From: Xenopus tropicalis
Taxonomy: Eukaryota; Chordata; Amphibia; Anura; Pipidae
Reading direction: 5' to 3'
Assembly: GCF_000004195.4 (NCBI RefSeq)
Contig: NC_030681.2
Coordinates: 87,482,181-87,546,180, forward strand
DNA: 64,000 nucleotides
Shown: positions 62,685 through 64,000 of the stretch, piece after piece
How the letters are laid out: every line of letters starts with the position of its first letter
Numbering within the stretch: the stretch's first letter is position 1
Program-made: the position numbers and the translations under genes
Notes under the pieces: generated by a model
The model's input: the letters and a program-made list of their open reading frames with translations, nothing else
Database searches by the model: none
Told to the model about the DNA's origin: nothing

Positions 62685-63278
62685 TTAAGACAGATTTAAT
62701 GATTTACAAAATAAACTCAGTGAGATTAAAATAAGCTTTGCCCTTCTTAGCAGTGGTTTGTACATTTCAGGATTTTTTAATCACTACAAAAAAGTCTAGG
62801 TTGGGAAATGCATAACTGCTCTTACCTGTATTTGTTGTACGCAAGGGGTTCCTGCTAATGTAAGTATGTACAACTTTTTTATTAAAGTGCGACAAGGATA
62901 CGCAGCGCTATATAATCTTACAATGTACAAAAGTACACACAGGGAGGACAAGTATTATGATACATACATTAAATAAGTATAAATACACAGAAATTAAGTG
63001 CTATCTGGTAAGAGACATAGGGGCCGATTCACTAAAGGTCGATAACGTTTATTGCATGGTTTTGTGCATTAAAAAGCATGCGATAAATAAGGACCGATTC
63101 ATCAAAGTCATTTTGCATGCGATAATCTGCATATCGCATGCGTTAAATAGCGCATTACCGCAATGCATTATTTTTAACGCATTGCAGTAATTATCGAATG
63201 AAAAGATTACTAACGCATGATTCACAAAAGCACATGAAGCATTAAACACGCGGTGGTACTTAAAGAACATTGCGCCTC

Positions 63279-63989
63279 ATGAGCGTTTGGCGAAACAACA
63301 TGGACTTTGCAGTCGGATTTTTCTTGCCTTGTGAAGAAGAGGATCAAGTATGTGATCGTCCTAGAGTGATGCAACCTACAGTTTTCAGGGAAAGATCAAC
63401 TCTAGAGGGATTATCAGAGGAGGAAATAGTGAGGTGCTATAGGTTAAATAGAGCAGCAATCTATGGCCTGTATGAGGTACTGGAGCCTTATCTGCAGCTA
63501 GTGATGGGCGAAATGTTTCGCCAGGCATGGATTCGCGGTGAATTTCCGCGTTTCGTCATTGGTGGATTGTTTCGCGAAACGGATGAAAAAATTCGCTGCG
63601 GAAAAATTCGCCGCACATCCAAAATTGTCACTGGCGTCAAAAAAGAATTGTCGCGGGCGTCAAAAGAATAGCCGAGCGTCAAAAGAATAGCCGCGGGCGA
63701 CGAAACAATAGCCGCGCGACGAAATAATAGCCGCGTGCGACGAAATAATAGCCGCGTGCGACGAAACAATAGCCGCGCGACAAAATAATAGCCCCGGGCG
63801 ACTAAACAATAGCCGCGGGCGACGAAACAATAGCCACGCGACAAAATAATGTGGGTGACGAAATGGAACAGATTCGCTCATCACTATCTGCAGCCACTAG
63901 CATGCAGAAGCCATGCTGTTCTTGGCACTGTCAAACTTCTGTGCTGGGGTTGTGAAAATCCACTTCTGATGCCTGGACAAGTCGGGTGA
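63279..63989 (+). pseudogene. Harbinger-type transposase N-terminus, split by a MITE
   Basis: From ATG 63279 (or 63300) the frame reads MDFAVGFFLPCEEEDQV, then VFRERSTLEGLSEEEIVRCYRLNRAAIYGLYEVLEPYLQ, the pattern of the HARBI1/PIF transposase N-terminus (FRDR...L.DEE...RYR..R.....L...L.P.L). The hAT MITE interrupts it at 63499. Beyond the MITE the original frame resumes (LACRSHAVLGTVKLLCWG...) and then meets TGA at 63987-63989. The catalytic DDE part is not in the window. HARBI1 is the vertebrate host gene derived from this family, but the interruption and stop argue for a dead transposon copy here. Confidence 0.75.
63499..63886. mobile_element. hAT-type MITE with nine-unit minisatellite
   Basis: Ends TAGTGATGGGCGAA and TTCGCTCATCACTA, with a perfect 8-bp TSD TCTGCAGC (63491-63498 and 63887-63894). 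The interior (63667-63847) is nine tandem units of 19 or 21 nt starting AATAGCC. It is inserted in the Harbinger transposase frame. Confidence 0.92.
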
Positions 63990-64000
63990 AAGACTGATGT

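Larger units (their letters stand above)
63021..64000 (+). mobile_element. PIF/Harbinger transposon, left part (runs off the window)
   Basis: Begins near GGGGCCGATTCACTAAAGG with a partial internal repeat (GGACCGATTCATCAAAG at about 63093) and subterminal GCATGCGATAA/TTATCGCATGC-type inverted words. It leads into a Harbinger-like transposase frame. The right end is outside the window, so TIR and TSD pairing cannot be tested. Confidence 0.7.

Noticed and set aside
63667..63847. Short regular repeats resembling a CRISPR array
   Set aside because: The units are contiguous 19/21-mers with no spacers, inside a hAT MITE of a vertebrate genome.
63488..63884. Repetitive minus-strand ORFs (RRTRLLFRR-like peptides)
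   Set aside because: Translation of the minisatellite in the MITE. The periodic peptide is an artefact.

Overview
The window is vertebrate nuclear DNA and looks like a pipid frog, probably Xenopus. There are no operons, and coding sequence is sparse and split by introns. The interspersed repeats are those expected in frogs: T2/Kolobok-like MITEs at TTAA sites, hAT and PIF/Harbinger MITEs with clean target-site duplications (TSDs), CR1 LINEs, a Tc1 transposon and a Ty3/gypsy LTR element. The species call is an inference from this repeat profile and was not checked against any database.

Host gene (about 1-9,815, minus strand). Five consecutive coding exons of a HUNK-like (MAK-V, AMPK-related) Ser/Thr kinase can be assembled, with AG/GT splice sites and matching phases at every junction. 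They encode 284 residues, from the initiator ATG (9,813-9,815) to the middle of the kinase C-lobe. The rest of the gene lies beyond the left edge. VAMK, HRD, DFG, the activation-loop Thr and APE are present, but the first Gly of the nucleotide-binding loop is Asn. The introns hold MITEs.

Central element (13,271-21,575). A complete Ty3/gypsy retrotransposon sits here: two 997-bp LTRs that I read as identical, a 4-bp TSD (CTTA), an 18-nt tRNA-Pro-type primer-binding site, an intact gag, an intact pol in the -1 frame (protease, RT, RNase H, integrase, long C-terminal tail), a purine tract and no env. Its Gag is built like the PNMA (paraneoplastic Ma antigen) proteins, with a PNMA-type N-terminal domain, a PNMA/gypsy capsid and a CCHC knuckle. 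It looks like a very recent, possibly active copy of the lineage related to those domesticated genes. It inserted into an older interspersed repeat, and an uninterrupted inverted copy of that repeat lies near 42.06-42.17 kb.

Right part (21.6-64 kb). I see no host exon. The sequence is intergenic or intronic and dense in transposon relics. These include a Tc1 element with a broken transposase (40.4-42.0 kb), a CR1-like LINE in antisense interrupted by a partly duplicated hAT MITE (43.7-46.6 kb), several hAT MITEs with 8-bp TSDs (48.25, 50.37 and 63.5 kb), two abutting Harbinger-type MITEs (43.05-43.37 kb), T2/Kolobok-like MITEs (29.8, 31.7, 33.4 and 62.3 kb), and the start of a PIF/Harbinger transposon at the right edge whose transposase ORF is split by a hAT MITE carrying an expanded minisatellite.

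I found no evidence for a wholly new system. The best leads are the young PNMA-Gag retroelement, with its non-canonical gag-pol junction and long Pol tail, and the atypical nucleotide loop of the HUNK-like kinase.
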